55,257 nucleotides of DNA. It comes from Treponema sp. (GTDB lineage: Bacteria > Spirochaetota > Spirochaetia > Treponematales > Treponemataceae). Positions within the stretch are counted from its first letter, which is position 1; the number at the start of each line of letters is the position of its first letter. The stretch lies in contig JAGCUI010000058.1 of assembly GCA_017962965.1 (NCBI GenBank), forward strand, positions 1 to 55,257. The letters are read 5' to 3'. The notes under the pieces are model-generated. The model was given only the letters and a program-made list of their open reading frames with translations. It did not search any database and was not told the origin of the DNA. Made by a program: the position numbers and the translations under genes. Positions 7,139 to 14,657 of this stretch are shown in pieces.

Positions 7139-7705
7139 TTATTTTGCTCTTTCGAGGAATGAACCGTCGCGAGTATCGATAACGATTTTGTCTCCAGTGT
7201 TGATGAACAATGGAACGCGAACTTCGATTCCTGTATCGAGTGTAGCAGGCTTCATTGACTTTCCTGATGTATCACCTTTTACACCTGGTTCACAGTATGT
7301 GATTGAACGTGTAACGCGAACTGGAAGATCAATACCTACTGGTTTTCCTTCGTAGAATGTAAGGTTGATTTCAAGATCATCTTCCGGTGTGATGTATCCA
7401 GCGTAGTCGCCAAGGTCTTCCTTAGCAAGTTCAAACTGTTCGTATGTATCCTGATCCATGAATACGTATGTTTCGCCGTCGATATAAGAAAGCTTTGTTA
7501 CATGCTGTTCAAGATCTACTTCGTCAAATTTTTCACCAGCATCAATACCAAGATCCATTGTTGAGTTTGTTACAAGATTCTTTACACGAAGACTTGTTAC
7601 CATTCCGGCACGTCCAGATCTCTGTCCGAGCATCTTCTGAACGATAAGTGGATTTCCTTCATACATGAAAGCTGTTCCAACTTTCAACTGTGATGTCATT
7701 AACAT
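7139..7705 (-). CDS. efp: Elongation factor P, Arg32 type
   Basis: A 188-residue EF-P with KOW-like domain I and two OB domains; the end carries the family region KPATLDTGIEVRVPLFINTGDKI. EF-P binds between the P and E sites and rescues ribosomes stalled on consecutive prolines. The tip of domain I reads GQRSGRAGMV, placing Arg at residue 32, not Lys. This is the form rhamnosylated by EarP, whose gene is immediately upstream. The first ATG is kept because AGAGG lies nine bases before it and it puts the modified Arg at 32. It is the last gene of a seven-gene operon and ends in a terminator. Confidence 0.96.
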   Translation of the reverse strand: MLMTSQLKVGTAFMYEGNPLIVQKMLGQRSGRAGMVTSLRVKNLVTNSTMDLGIDAGEKFDEVDLEQHVTKLSYIDGETYVFMDQDTYEQFELAKEDLGDYAGYITPEDDLEINLTFYEGKPVGIDLPVRVTRSITYCEPGVKGDTSGKSMKPATLDTGIEVRVPLFINTGDKIVIDTRDGSFLERAK

Positions 7706-7741
7706 AATATTAAACCTCTAAAAAATAGTTTCAAAAAGTAA

Positions 7742-8860
7742 TTATGAAATTATAGCATTTTTTAAGATGAATGTCATTAAGTTAGAAGCAAGGTCGCCGT
7801 TTTTTCTAAGGCTCAGGGCAAAGTCCATAAAACCTTTTTCAAGCTTTTGCGCATTCTGTAAAAATAATTTTGTGTCAGTGTAAAACTTTTCTTTATCAAG
7901 CTCTTCATCGTTTGTATTAAAATCTATCCAGAGATTTTTAATAAGTTTATATTCTTCCTCGGAAAAATGGATTTTTATTCGTTCCAAAAGGGCATTCACT
8001 TTTACAAGCTGATATTCCTCGCTTTGAGGATATGCATGCCACACAAAAGGAATTCCAGAAAGACATGCACGGCTTAAGCTTTCTTCCCCGCGGATAAAAA
8101 GAACAGAAGAAGATTTCATCATCTTATCCCATTCATTCTGATTCATAAAATCAAGATTGGTAAGCGGGAGACTTTGAGAAAGAGATGACCATGCATCCAA
8201 AAAAGACTTTTTCCCACGCCCTGGAGCCAGAAGAAAAGACTCTTTATTTTGCCAGAATGGATTATCCTTTGCCCACTCTGATACTGCCTTTACAAAAGGA
8301 CTCCAGTTTTTTTCGTATGTAAAAAATAATACAGGACCGTCTTTATTGTATTCAGGCTTTTCCCATTCTGAATCGATTATTAATCCGCCGGTTTTTTCTG
8401 TAAAGCCCGGCATAAAGTTTACCTTCTGAACTTTAGCACTTCGGGTTAAAGATTTCAGGCGATGAAAGTCTTCTGCGTATTTTTCTGCTGTAAGATAATC
8501 AATCATTATAATCAAAACGGTACGGTTAAGCTTTTCCTGGAATAAAATTTTTTCCATCCATTCGGGGCGGCCACACTGAAAGCATTCTAAAATTACACAA
8601 AGCTTTTCTCCGTCGTTTTTAATGAATTCTTTATGACAAAGCTCTGCATCGTTCCAGAAATAAATATCCATTCCATCTGCATTTTGAAAATATAACTCAG
8701 GATTAATTCTACTGTTGATTTTTTTGAAGGAGGATAAGTCGTCTATTACAAGATTGATTTTAAGACTGGGGTTAATAAATAAAAGCTGTTTACATAATCT
8801 GTAAACAACTCCTATATCACCAAAATTATCTACAACTTTACAAAGAACTGTAATGTTCAT
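7742..8860 (-). CDS. earP: EF-P arginine rhamnosyltransferase EarP
   Basis: A 372-residue EarP (formerly DUF2331), a GT-B glycosyltransferase that moves rhamnose from dTDP-beta-L-rhamnose to Arg32 of EF-P in the cytosol. The N-terminal Rossmann half shows VVDNFGDIGVVYRL (Asp11 and Asp15 of the DxxGDxG motif). The C-terminal donor site shows FIRGEES (257-261) followed by PFVWHAYPQ. Glu259 matches the family's essential Glu, but the usual neighbouring Asp is Glu260. It lies 36 bases upstream of its substrate gene efp and four bases after the zinc-ribbon gene, so it is translated within the same operon. It needs dTDP-rhamnose, whose genes are not in the window. Confidence 0.93.
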   Translation of the reverse strand: MNITVLCKVVDNFGDIGVVYRLCKQLLFINPSLKINLVIDDLSSFKKINSRINPELYFQNADGMDIYFWNDAELCHKEFIKNDGEKLCVILECFQCGRPEWMEKILFQEKLNRTVLIIMIDYLTAEKYAEDFHRLKSLTRSAKVQKVNFMPGFTEKTGGLIIDSEWEKPEYNKDGPVLFFTYEKNWSPFVKAVSEWAKDNPFWQNKESFLLAPGRGKKSFLDAWSSLSQSLPLTNLDFMNQNEWDKMMKSSSVLFIRGEESLSRACLSGIPFVWHAYPQSEEYQLVKVNALLERIKIHFSEEEYKLIKNLWIDFNTNDEELDKEKFYTDTKLFLQNAQKLEKGFMDFALSLRKNGDLASNLMTFILKNAIIS

Positions 8861-8864
8861 AAAA

Positions 8865-9347
8865 CTAATTTACTTTGCTGTAAAGTTCACTGATTTCTTT
8901 GCGCCATTCGCTTTTTGTATCGCGGTCTTCCCATTCAATGATTTTTTTGATTGTAAAATGACGCTGATCTCTTGGATTTTCGTAACTGATTACACCGAAT
9001 CTACCCTGCCCGATATATGCAATTTTTTCGTTCTGGGCAAGAGTTTCGTTTTTTTCTACTTCGCTTAAAGCACATTCAAAATGAACAGGATTACCGGTAG
9101 CCTTGTCGCAAAGAGCGCTTGTTACTTCAGTAATTACCTGACCACACTTTGCACAGATGACTTCCTTGTTTTTTAATTCCTGAATGGCTTTCTGTTTTTC
9201 TTTTAGAACAGATTCATCTTCGTGACTGGCAAACTGACGTGAAGGCTCAAATTTTTTCTGCTGATTCTTCTGCTGATTACCGTTGTTATTATTCTTGTTC
9301 TGATTGTTCCAGTTAGAATTGTGTTTGTTGCGACGATTTCTGTTCAT
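8865..9347 (-). CDS. Conserved zinc-ribbon protein, Asn/Gln-rich N-terminus
   Basis: A 160-residue cytosolic protein. Residues 1-32 are low-complexity Asn/Gln/Lys/Arg (NRNRRNKHNSNWNNQNKNNN), a likely disordered, nucleic-acid-binding tail. The centre has ICAKCGQVI and, about 30 residues on, PVHFEC, a CxxC plus H..C set that could bind one zinc ion. The last third (RFGVISYENPRDQRHFTIKKIIEWED) is compact and basic. It lies between the FlgM-like gene and earP with 4- to 8-base gaps. An RNA- or ribosome-related role is a guess from the tail and the neighbours; the family is not recognised. Confidence 0.6.
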   Translation of the reverse strand: MNRNRRNKHNSNWNNQNKNNNNGNQQKNQQKKFEPSRQFASHEDESVLKEKQKAIQELKNKEVICAKCGQVITEVTSALCDKATGNPVHFECALSEVEKNETLAQNEKIAYIGQGRFGVISYENPRDQRHFTIKKIIEWEDRDTKSEWRKEISELYSKVN

Positions 9348-9355
9348 AATTTTCC

Positions 9356-9568
9356 CTACTGCGCGAGAATATTCTGCAATTTCAACTCTTCCGGATTCTC
9401 AATAAGCTTGCCGCTTATAACCTGAGCAATTCGTTGAATCGCATTGTCGAGATATTCCTCACTGTGTATTTTTTTTCGCAATTCCAAAATGCGAGGCGAC
9501 AGCTCCATTTCCTCTGTTTTTTCAAGAACCAATGTTGCTGTTGCGGTTGAAGTTCCACCCGAATTCAT
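9356..9568 (-). CDS. Small protein resembling anti-sigma-28 factor FlgM
   Basis: A 70-residue protein: a Ser/Thr-rich head (residues 1-12), then two predicted helices, SPRILELRKKIHSEEYLDNA and IQRIAQVISGKLIEN. The pattern R..ELRKKI..EEY.D...IA..I resembles the C-terminal sigma-binding half of FlgM, which holds FliA until the hook is complete. The match is short and by eye, so this is tentative. Its start overlaps the yraN stop by four bases and it lies two genes downstream of FlhB-like and FliK-like genes, which favours a flagellar link. GGAG precedes the ATG by six bases. Confidence 0.45.
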   Translation of the reverse strand: MNSGGTSTATATLVLEKTEEMELSPRILELRKKIHSEEYLDNAIQRIAQVISGKLIENPEELKLQNILAQ

Positions 9569-9927
9569 AGTAGCTCCGTAAAGGCATTTTCAATATGATA
9601 CACCGGAGAAAACCCGGGCATATCAATCAAAATCACATCGTATCTGATGTAACTGTTACTATATTCTCGATGATTTATTAGAAAACGTTTAGAAGTTTTT
9701 ATAATTCTATGCTGTTTCTGGTGATTTAACTCCTTTTTTAGCATATCCGGGGTGCCATTTGGAAGGGTCTTAACCTCCACGAACACCACAGTATCTGCTT
9801 TTTTTACTATTATATCAATTTCTCCGCCTTGTGTCCGCCAGTTTCGCGTTAAAATTGTATATCCGTTTTGTTTTAAATATTCGCAGGCTTTTTCTTCACC
9901 CTCATTCCCCGATATTTTTTTATTCAA
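9565..9927 (-). CDS. YraN/UPF0102 family nuclease-fold protein
   Basis: A 120-residue protein of the restriction-endonuclease-like UPF0102 family. Conserved segments are GNEGEEKACEYLKQNGY, NWRTQGGEIDIIVKK and VVFVEVKT, giving the E...D...ExK arrangement of the PD-(D/E)XK nuclease core. Members are found near translation genes and may act on Holliday-type DNA, but the role is unsettled. The start appears to be TTG (9927), preceded by AAGGAAGTG; no ATG lies nearby. The stop overlaps the next gene by four bases (ATGA), showing translational coupling. Confidence 0.88.
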   Translation of the reverse strand: MNKKISGNEGEEKACEYLKQNGYTILTRNWRTQGGEIDIIVKKADTVVFVEVKTLPNGTPDMLKKELNHQKQHRIIKTSKRFLINHREYSNSYIRYDVILIDMPGFSPVYHIENAFTELL

Positions 9928-9931
9928 TAAA

Positions 9932-10177
9932 TCACTTCCTTTGAAGAATTGTTGAAAAAATCACTGCTAAAACTTCCCACGTTTCTTCGGGCACTGCCTG
10001 TCCAATATCCTGTGCAGAAAGAACATTTATAACTTCATCATTCTTTTCTATTAAAACATTATTTTCTTCTGCCACTTTGATTATCTTTTTTGCAAGCTCG
10101 CCCCTTCCTTTTGCAGTAACAAACGGAGCAGATGCACCCTCCGGATACTTTAGAGCCACAGCTTTTATTTCGTTCAT
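9932..10177 (-). CDS. FlhB C-terminal-domain-like protein lacking the cleavage motif
   Basis: An 81-residue protein equal to the part of FlhB that follows its NPT/H self-cleavage site: AVALKYPEGASAPFVTAKG, AKKIIKVAEENNVLIEKND, then IGQAVPEETWEVLAVIF. FlhB is the flagellar export switch whose cleaved C-domain sets substrate class together with FliK. Here only the C-domain is encoded, without NPTH and without membrane segments, as in the stand-alone FlhB-like proteins of Bacillus (YlqH) and of epsilonproteobacteria. Its start overlaps the stop of the FliK-like gene by four bases. A soluble modulator of flagellar export is the likely role. Confidence 0.85.
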   Translation of the reverse strand: MNEIKAVALKYPEGASAPFVTAKGRGELAKKIIKVAEENNVLIEKNDEVINVLSAQDIGQAVPEETWEVLAVIFSTILQRK

Positions 10178-11307
10178 ACGGTGCCTCCAAGTGTAAAAAT
10201 TTCTTCCAGCGCACTTGCATTATCAATAATCTTTTGTTTTTCTTCCCACTGTGTTTTTATAAGCGGATATCTTTTTGCAATTCTTCCATTAAACTCAAGC
10301 ATGAAACTGTCTTTATCTTTTATATCCTGCCCGTCTTTTTCTACATTCACCTTAATTAAATGGCATTTATTATTTTCAAAAAGAAGGCAGAAATTATAGT
10401 CACTTTGACCGTATTCACACCCTATACAGAATTTAATAATTTTTTTCTCATTCGACAACAAAATCCGAAAAATTCCTTTTCCTTCTTTCTCATTGTTATT
10501 TTGAATTTCAAACGGAAATAAAAGCCAGCTGCCGATTCCACTTGCATCTTTTCTTGAGCCAAGTGTATTTGAAATTGAAAGGATGTCACAGTCTGATTCT
10601 TCTTCTCCCTCTGTAAAAAAAATGTCTTTAAAAAAATCCTTTATCATCTCTTTAAAAAATAAATCTGTCTGAGTTTGAGAAGGAAGAACTGCTTTATTAT
10701 TCTGCTGAGGCGTTGAAAAATTTTCTTCTGAATAAATTTTTAATAAAAGTGAATCAACCTCGTCTTCTGTAACGCTCACTCCCTTGGATAAAAGATTTGA
10801 AATGATTTCTAAAGCACGCCTTTCTTTTCCTGGATATTTTTTTGCCATGTCGTAAATCTTATTCATAAGCTCTGGCATAAACTTCATTCCAAGCTGCTTA
10901 AAATTTAAGATGATGTTATAGGAAAGATTATCAGGGATGAGGCCAAGGTTCTGGATAAAAGAAAAAAGCTTTGGATCTGTTACCTGTTCAAAAACATTCT
11001 GTGCATTCTGCGAGCTTTCTATGAGTGTAAATTTTACTTCCTGATTTTGAATTACACCGTCTGCTCTTTTTGGAACAATAAAAATCTGCCCGTCGCGCAC
11101 CTTTATATTGCCTGTAAAAATGTCGCCCTTTGCATAGTTTTGAGCCGAAGTGATATTCACCTTTGTTCCAGCAACAAGACCTTCGTACCTTCCGCCGCCC
11201 TTGTCGTTTACAATACGAACAGACACCTGAGAACCGTCTTTTAAAACCTGACGTGGAATTCCTACCCGAGAAAGAATCTGATTTTGAACGATTATATTAT
11301 TACTCAT
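10174..11307 (-). CDS. FliK-like protein (hook-length control type), tentative
   Basis: A 377-residue soluble protein. The N-terminal 80 residues are beta-rich with Gly turns (DGSQVSVRIVNDKGGGRYEG, TKVNITSAQNYAKGDIF). A helical centre has many Lys and Glu (about 100-210). The C-terminal half (GSWLLFPFEIQNN, KGIFRILLS, FCLLFENNKCHLIKV) has strand pattern like the FliK C-terminal core that touches FlhB. The assignment rests mainly on position: it is coupled to the FlhB-like gene and lies after rplS, the same order as B. subtilis ylqG-ylqH. The ATG follows a terminator T-run directly and has no SD. No other start is available. Confidence 0.5.
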   Translation of the reverse strand: MSNNIIVQNQILSRVGIPRQVLKDGSQVSVRIVNDKGGGRYEGLVAGTKVNITSAQNYAKGDIFTGNIKVRDGQIFIVPKRADGVIQNQEVKFTLIESSQNAQNVFEQVTDPKLFSFIQNLGLIPDNLSYNIILNFKQLGMKFMPELMNKIYDMAKKYPGKERRALEIISNLLSKGVSVTEDEVDSLLLKIYSEENFSTPQQNNKAVLPSQTQTDLFFKEMIKDFFKDIFFTEGEEESDCDILSISNTLGSRKDASGIGSWLLFPFEIQNNNEKEGKGIFRILLSNEKKIIKFCIGCEYGQSDYNFCLLFENNKCHLIKVNVEKDGQDIKDKDSFMLEFNGRIAKRYPLIKTQWEEKQKIIDNASALEEIFTLGGTV

Positions 11308-11339
11308 AAAAAAAAGGTGCCTGAACTTCAGACACCTTT
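11308..11339 (-). terminator. Terminator or attenuator between rplS and the FliK-like gene
   Basis: On the minus strand a near-perfect 12-bp stem (AAGGTGTCTGAA with TTCAGGCACCTT, one G-T pair) is followed by eight T residues that run straight into the ATG of the FliK-like gene (11307). It should end most transcripts from the ribosomal operon. Any read-through mRNA would carry the hairpin at its start codon. Confidence 0.8.
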
Positions 11340-11381
11340 ATTATCAATTGTCAATTATTTATTGTCAATCGTATAAATTGA

Positions 11382-11843
11382 TTACTCTGCAGCTTTTGCA
11401 GCAGCAGCTTCTGCTCTTTCTTCCTTGATTTTAGCTTCTGTAGCAGCAGCATTTGCTTCGGCACGAGCGTTACGTGCAGCGATTTCTGCAGCAATCTTTC
11501 CACCAACCAAAGTCTTAACTTTAGAATCCTTACCGATCTTATCGCGTAAGTAGTAGAGCTTAGCACGGCGTACTTTACCAGGACGAACGATATCAACCTT
11601 TACGATACGTGGGCTGTTATAAGGGAATACACGTTCTACACCTACACCGTAAGAAATCTTACGTACAGTGAAAGTCTGGCGTGCACCTTCGTTCTTTTTA
11701 CAAATTACAACACCTTCATAAACCTGGATACGTTCTGTTTTACCTTCAATAATCTTGAAGTAAACTTTTACAGTGTCCCCTACATTGAATCCCTGAGCTC
11801 CAGGGCGTTTCTGTGTTTCTTCGATAGTTTTAATAAGATCCAT
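11382..11843 (-). CDS. rplS: 50S ribosomal protein L19 with Ala/Glu-rich tail
   Basis: A 153-residue bL19. The core (1-115) shows the family motifs [51 protein letters not shown] and [10 protein letters not shown]. It sits at the interface of the subunits. Typical L19 is near 115 residues; the remaining part is an Ala/Glu/Lys-rich helix ([13 protein letters not shown], then AAAAKAAE) that may project from the ribosome. It is the last gene of the rpsP operon, 11 bases after trmD, and is followed by the hairpin at 11308-11339. Confidence 0.95.
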   Translation of the reverse strand: MDLIKTIEETQKRPGAQGFNVGDTVKVYFKIIEGKTERIQVYEGVVICKKNEGARQTFTVRKISYGVGVERVFPYNSPRIVKVDIVRPGKVRRAKLYYLRDKIGKDSKVKTLVGGKIAAEIAARNARAEANAAATEAKIKEERAEAAAAKAAE

Positions 11844-11854
11844 GATGATCTCCT

Positions 11855-12628
11855 TTAATTTTTCTTACTTCTTTTCTTTTTAATATTCTTTAAAGAAGTA
11901 GATTCAGTTATTTCCTCAATCATCTTTTCGGCTTCCTGAGTAAGCTGTCCTTTAATTCTTGCAAGACTGATTAAATCAGGTCTGTTTGCCAGAGTTTTTT
12001 CCAGCCTCTTTTTAAGCCGCCACTTTCGGATTTCCTCGTGATTTCCACTGAGTAATACAGAAGGAACCTTCATACCCTTCCATGTTTCAGGATGAGTATA
12101 CTGCGGATATTCCAAAAGTCCGTCACAGTAACTTTCTTCTTCCAATGATTCATGAGAAATTACTCCGTCTACAAGGCGATAAACAGTGTCTATAACAACT
12201 GTTGCTGCAACTTCTCCGGATGACATTACATAATCTCCAATAGAGATTTCTGCGTCAACGTAAGAATCAATTATTCTTTGGTCTATACCTTCGTAACGAC
12301 CGCAGATAAAAACAAGTTCGTCCTTATGACTTAAATCTTGTGCCACTTGCTGTGTAAGCTGTTTGCCGCTTGGTGTAACATAAATAACATACTTTTTGCG
12401 GGCATTTACACTATCAAGTGCTTTTGAAAGTGGTTCTGCAAGCATTAACTGCCCTGCTCCACCTCCATACGTTCCGTCATCACAGGTATGGTGTTTATCA
12501 AGAGCAAAATCTCTGATGTTCACCAGATCGTAAGCAATAATTTCCTTTTCTACTGCTTTGGCCATGATTGAGTTTTCAAAAAAAGCCTTTACAATATCAG
12601 GAAATAAGGTCAGCACAGTAAATTTCAT
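11855..12628 (-). CDS. trmD: tRNA (guanine37-N1)-methyltransferase
   Basis: A 257-residue TrmD, the SPOUT enzyme that methylates G37 next to the anticodon using S-adenosylmethionine and so prevents +1 frameshifting. Seen: [35 protein letters not shown], the knot loop with [13 protein letters not shown], and [15 protein letters not shown]. The C-terminal domain has [16 protein letters not shown]. It ends in a Lys-rich tail. It is four bases from rimM and in the usual order. Confidence 0.97.
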   Translation of the reverse strand: MKFTVLTLFPDIVKAFFENSIMAKAVEKEIIAYDLVNIRDFALDKHHTCDDGTYGGGAGQLMLAEPLSKALDSVNARKKYVIYVTPSGKQLTQQVAQDLSHKDELVFICGRYEGIDQRIIDSYVDAEISIGDYVMSSGEVAATVVIDTVYRLVDGVISHESLEEESYCDGLLEYPQYTHPETWKGMKVPSVLLSGNHEEIRKWRLKKRLEKTLANRPDLISLARIKGQLTQEAEKMIEEITESTSLKNIKKKRSKKN

Positions 12629-12632
12629 GGAA

Positions 12633-13172
12633 TTACTCCAGAATCCAGAGGTGCATCAATTGCACCGTACCGTTCTTCACGTCCACCTTTCCAATAAACT
12701 CCTTACGGAAAGGAACTAGAACTTTTCGGTCACAACTCTCGGAGAGTGAAACTTCTAACAAGTAACCGCCTCCGCCTTCCAAAACGTCTGTGATTGTTCC
12801 TACCACTGTAGGCGCATTCAACGTTGCCGGATCGTCTCCCTTATAAACAAGGGAACAATTTCGTAAATCCTCAATGTACCATTCGTCTTTTTTCAAAGGC
12901 TTACAGTACTTTCTTGGAACCAGTATTTCCCAACGATTATATTTTTTAATTTCCTCGTCGGAATCGATTCCTGCAAATTTAACATAAGCAACTGCATTTC
13001 CCAAAGAAACCGATTCAACCTTTGCTTCTTTGCGCAAATCGCCATGTTGTAAAGTAACTTCCTTTAAGTTCGCAAGATGTTCATATTCACCAGAAGTACT
13101 TTCTACCTTACATTCACCCGAAAACCCGTGGGTTCCACGAATGAAGCCGACTACAAGTTGTGCTTTTTCCAT
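12633..13172 (-). CDS. rimM: 16S rRNA maturation factor RimM
   Basis: A 179-residue RimM, which binds S19 in the 30S head and is needed for maturation of the 16S 3' domain. The N-terminal beta barrel shows VVGFIRGTHGFSGECKV. The PRC-barrel half shows VPRKYCKPLKKDEWYIEDLR and LVPFRKEFIGKVD. The ATG at 13172 is chosen over an upstream TTG because AGGA is better spaced and the protein then begins like its relatives. It sits between khpA and trmD in an operon. Confidence 0.93.
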   Translation of the reverse strand: MEKAQLVVGFIRGTHGFSGECKVESTSGEYEHLANLKEVTLQHGDLRKEAKVESVSLGNAVAYVKFAGIDSDEEIKKYNRWEILVPRKYCKPLKKDEWYIEDLRNCSLVYKGDDPATLNAPTVVGTITDVLEGGGGYLLEVSLSESCDRKVLVPFRKEFIGKVDVKNGTVQLMHLWILE

Positions 13173-13190
13173 CAATACAATTCCTGTAAC

Positions 13191-13427
13191 TTAGTTATCA
13201 AGAATATCAAGACTGTAATGTTTACCGTCTTTTACAGATGAAGCACTCAAGACAGTTCTCATTGCTTTAGCAATACGACCATACTTTCCGATCACTTTGC
13301 CAATATCGCCATCTGCAACTTTAAGCTGGAGCACCATGCCCTTTTCGCCTTCAGTTTCGTTTACAGATACAGCTGACGGATCATCGACCAATGATTTTGC
13401 AATGAATTCAATCAGGTCTTTTTCCAT
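13191..13427 (-). CDS. khpA: KH-domain RNA-binding protein KhpA (YlqC)
   Basis: A 78-residue single KH domain. The nucleic-acid-binding GxxG loop is GKVIGKYGRIAKAMRTVL, preceded by LQLKVADGD. KhpA homologues bind many RNAs, often with KhpB, and influence cell division and translation. It is located between rpsP and rimM, the standard place in many bacteria. The head reads MEKDLIEFIAKSLVDDP, typical of the family. Confidence 0.93.
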   Translation of the reverse strand: MEKDLIEFIAKSLVDDPSAVSVNETEGEKGMVLQLKVADGDIGKVIGKYGRIAKAMRTVLSASSVKDGKHYSLDILDN

Positions 13428-13446
13428 TTTCTAGCCTCTCTGTAAA

Positions 13447-13698
13447 TTACTTACCTGCTTTTGCAGACTGAACATTCATTAATTTCTTAACGATGTCTGT
13501 TGGCTGAGCTCCAACACTGATCCAATACTTAGCGCGATCCAAATCAATTGAAACCTGAGCGTCTTCTTTAGCGATTGGCTGGAAAGTTCCAATTTCTTCG
13601 ATACAAACGCCGTCACGTGGCTTCTGTGAGTCCTGAACAACTACACGGTAGCATGGACGTTTCTGAGTACCAAATCTCTTAAGTCTGATTTTGACCAT
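13447..13698 (-). CDS. rpsP: 30S ribosomal protein S16
   Basis: An 83-residue bS16: [31 protein letters not shown], then [19 protein letters not shown]16 helps assemble the 5' domain of the small subunit. It is the first gene of the rpsP-khpA-rimM-trmD-rplS operon, with GGAGG seven bases before the ATG. Confidence 0.97.
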   Translation of the reverse strand: MVKIRLKRFGTQKRPCYRVVVQDSQKPRDGVCIEEIGTFQPIAKEDAQVSIDLDRAKYWISVGAQPTDIVKKLMNVQSAKAGK

Positions 13699-13788
13699 TT
13701 ATATCCTCCAAAGGATTCATTTGAATCCAGATTTTCAGGGTAAATAATTTTAAACACAATTATTCCTAATTATGCATAATGAACTACA

Positions 13789-13817
13789 ATAATATAAGAA
13801 AAAAATGATTTATTCAA
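13789..13817 (-). promoter_or_regulatory. Promoter of the rpsP operon
   Basis: On the minus strand TTGAAT (13817-13812), 17-bp spacer, TATTAT (13794-13789). A start site near 13782 gives a leader of about 80 nt before rpsP, long enough for control by a ribosomal protein, although no fold was recognised. Confidence 0.6.
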
Positions 13818-13871
13818 TAGATGAATAGACGAATGTTTTATTTAAAAAGACAACAAAGATGTTTCTAAGGT

Positions 13872-14642
13872 TTAATTTATCTTAGAAATATCCTGGCCGA
13901 ACCATTTGATGCTGATGGCGGTTACTGTACCGTCATGCTGCATCTGCTGGAGGGTTTGCCAGACCTGGTTACGGAGTTCTTCGCCTTCTTTGCCTTTTTT
14001 AAAGCCTATGCCGTAGTTTTCGTGGGCTAATGGCTCGTCTATAATTACAAAAGGTTCATCAGCTACAGTAATGAGATATTTTGCTACAACAGAATCCATT
14101 ACAATGCCGTCTACCTTTCTGTCTTTTAAATCTTCAAGGGCTTTAAGATAATCATCAGAATAAATAATGCTTTTTACAGAAGAATAAAATGAAGGGCTTG
14201 CATTGATTGCATTTTCTGCGCTCGAATAAGACTGGCAGCCTATAACAAAATTTTTTACCTGAGAAAGAGATGTAATATCTGTATCATCATTTAAAACTAA
14301 AATCTGTTCGTTGGAAAGATATGGTTTTGTAAATGCATATTGCTTTTCTCTTTCTTCGAGGATTGTAAAACCGCTCCAGATACAGTCGATTGTACCCTGC
14401 TGCATTTCCTTGTCTTTATTTTTCCAGTCGATTGGCTTTGCTTCAAATTCAAGATTCAATCTTTTGGCAACTTCTGCTGCAAGCTCTACATCAAAGCCGG
14501 TGATTTTTCCGTCCTGCATAAAGCTCATTGGCGGGAAGCTTGCATCAATTCCGATTACAAGCTTTGTTCTCTGTTTTTTACAGCCTGTTAAACTTAAACA
14601 AATCAATAATACAAACGAAAAAATCTTAAATGTTTTTTTCAT
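13872..14642 (-). CDS. Polar amino-acid ABC transporter binding lipoprotein
   Basis: A 256-residue SBP family 3 protein. Signal and lipobox are seen in MKKTFKIFSFVLLICLSLTGC. The mature protein has IGIDASFPPMSFMQDGKITGFDVE, then LKDRKVDGIVMDS and the closing IKWFGQD. The first segment is the amino-acid-binding signature of the HisJ/GlnH type. It would capture a polar amino acid in the periplasm and deliver it to a permease/ATPase pair. None is adjacent, so it is an orphan component. It sits 15 bases after argH, which hints at arginine, ornithine or a related ligand. Confidence 0.88.
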   Translation of the reverse strand: MKKTFKIFSFVLLICLSLTGCKKQRTKLVIGIDASFPPMSFMQDGKITGFDVELAAEVAKRLNLEFEAKPIDWKNKDKEMQQGTIDCIWSGFTILEEREKQYAFTKPYLSNEQILVLNDDTDITSLSQVKNFVIGCQSYSSAENAINASPSFYSSVKSIIYSDDYLKALEDLKDRKVDGIVMDSVVAKYLITVADEPFVIIDEPLAHENYGIGFKKGKEGEELRNQVWQTLQQMQHDGTVTAISIKWFGQDISKIN

Positions 14643-14657
14643 AAACCCTTTCCTCTT

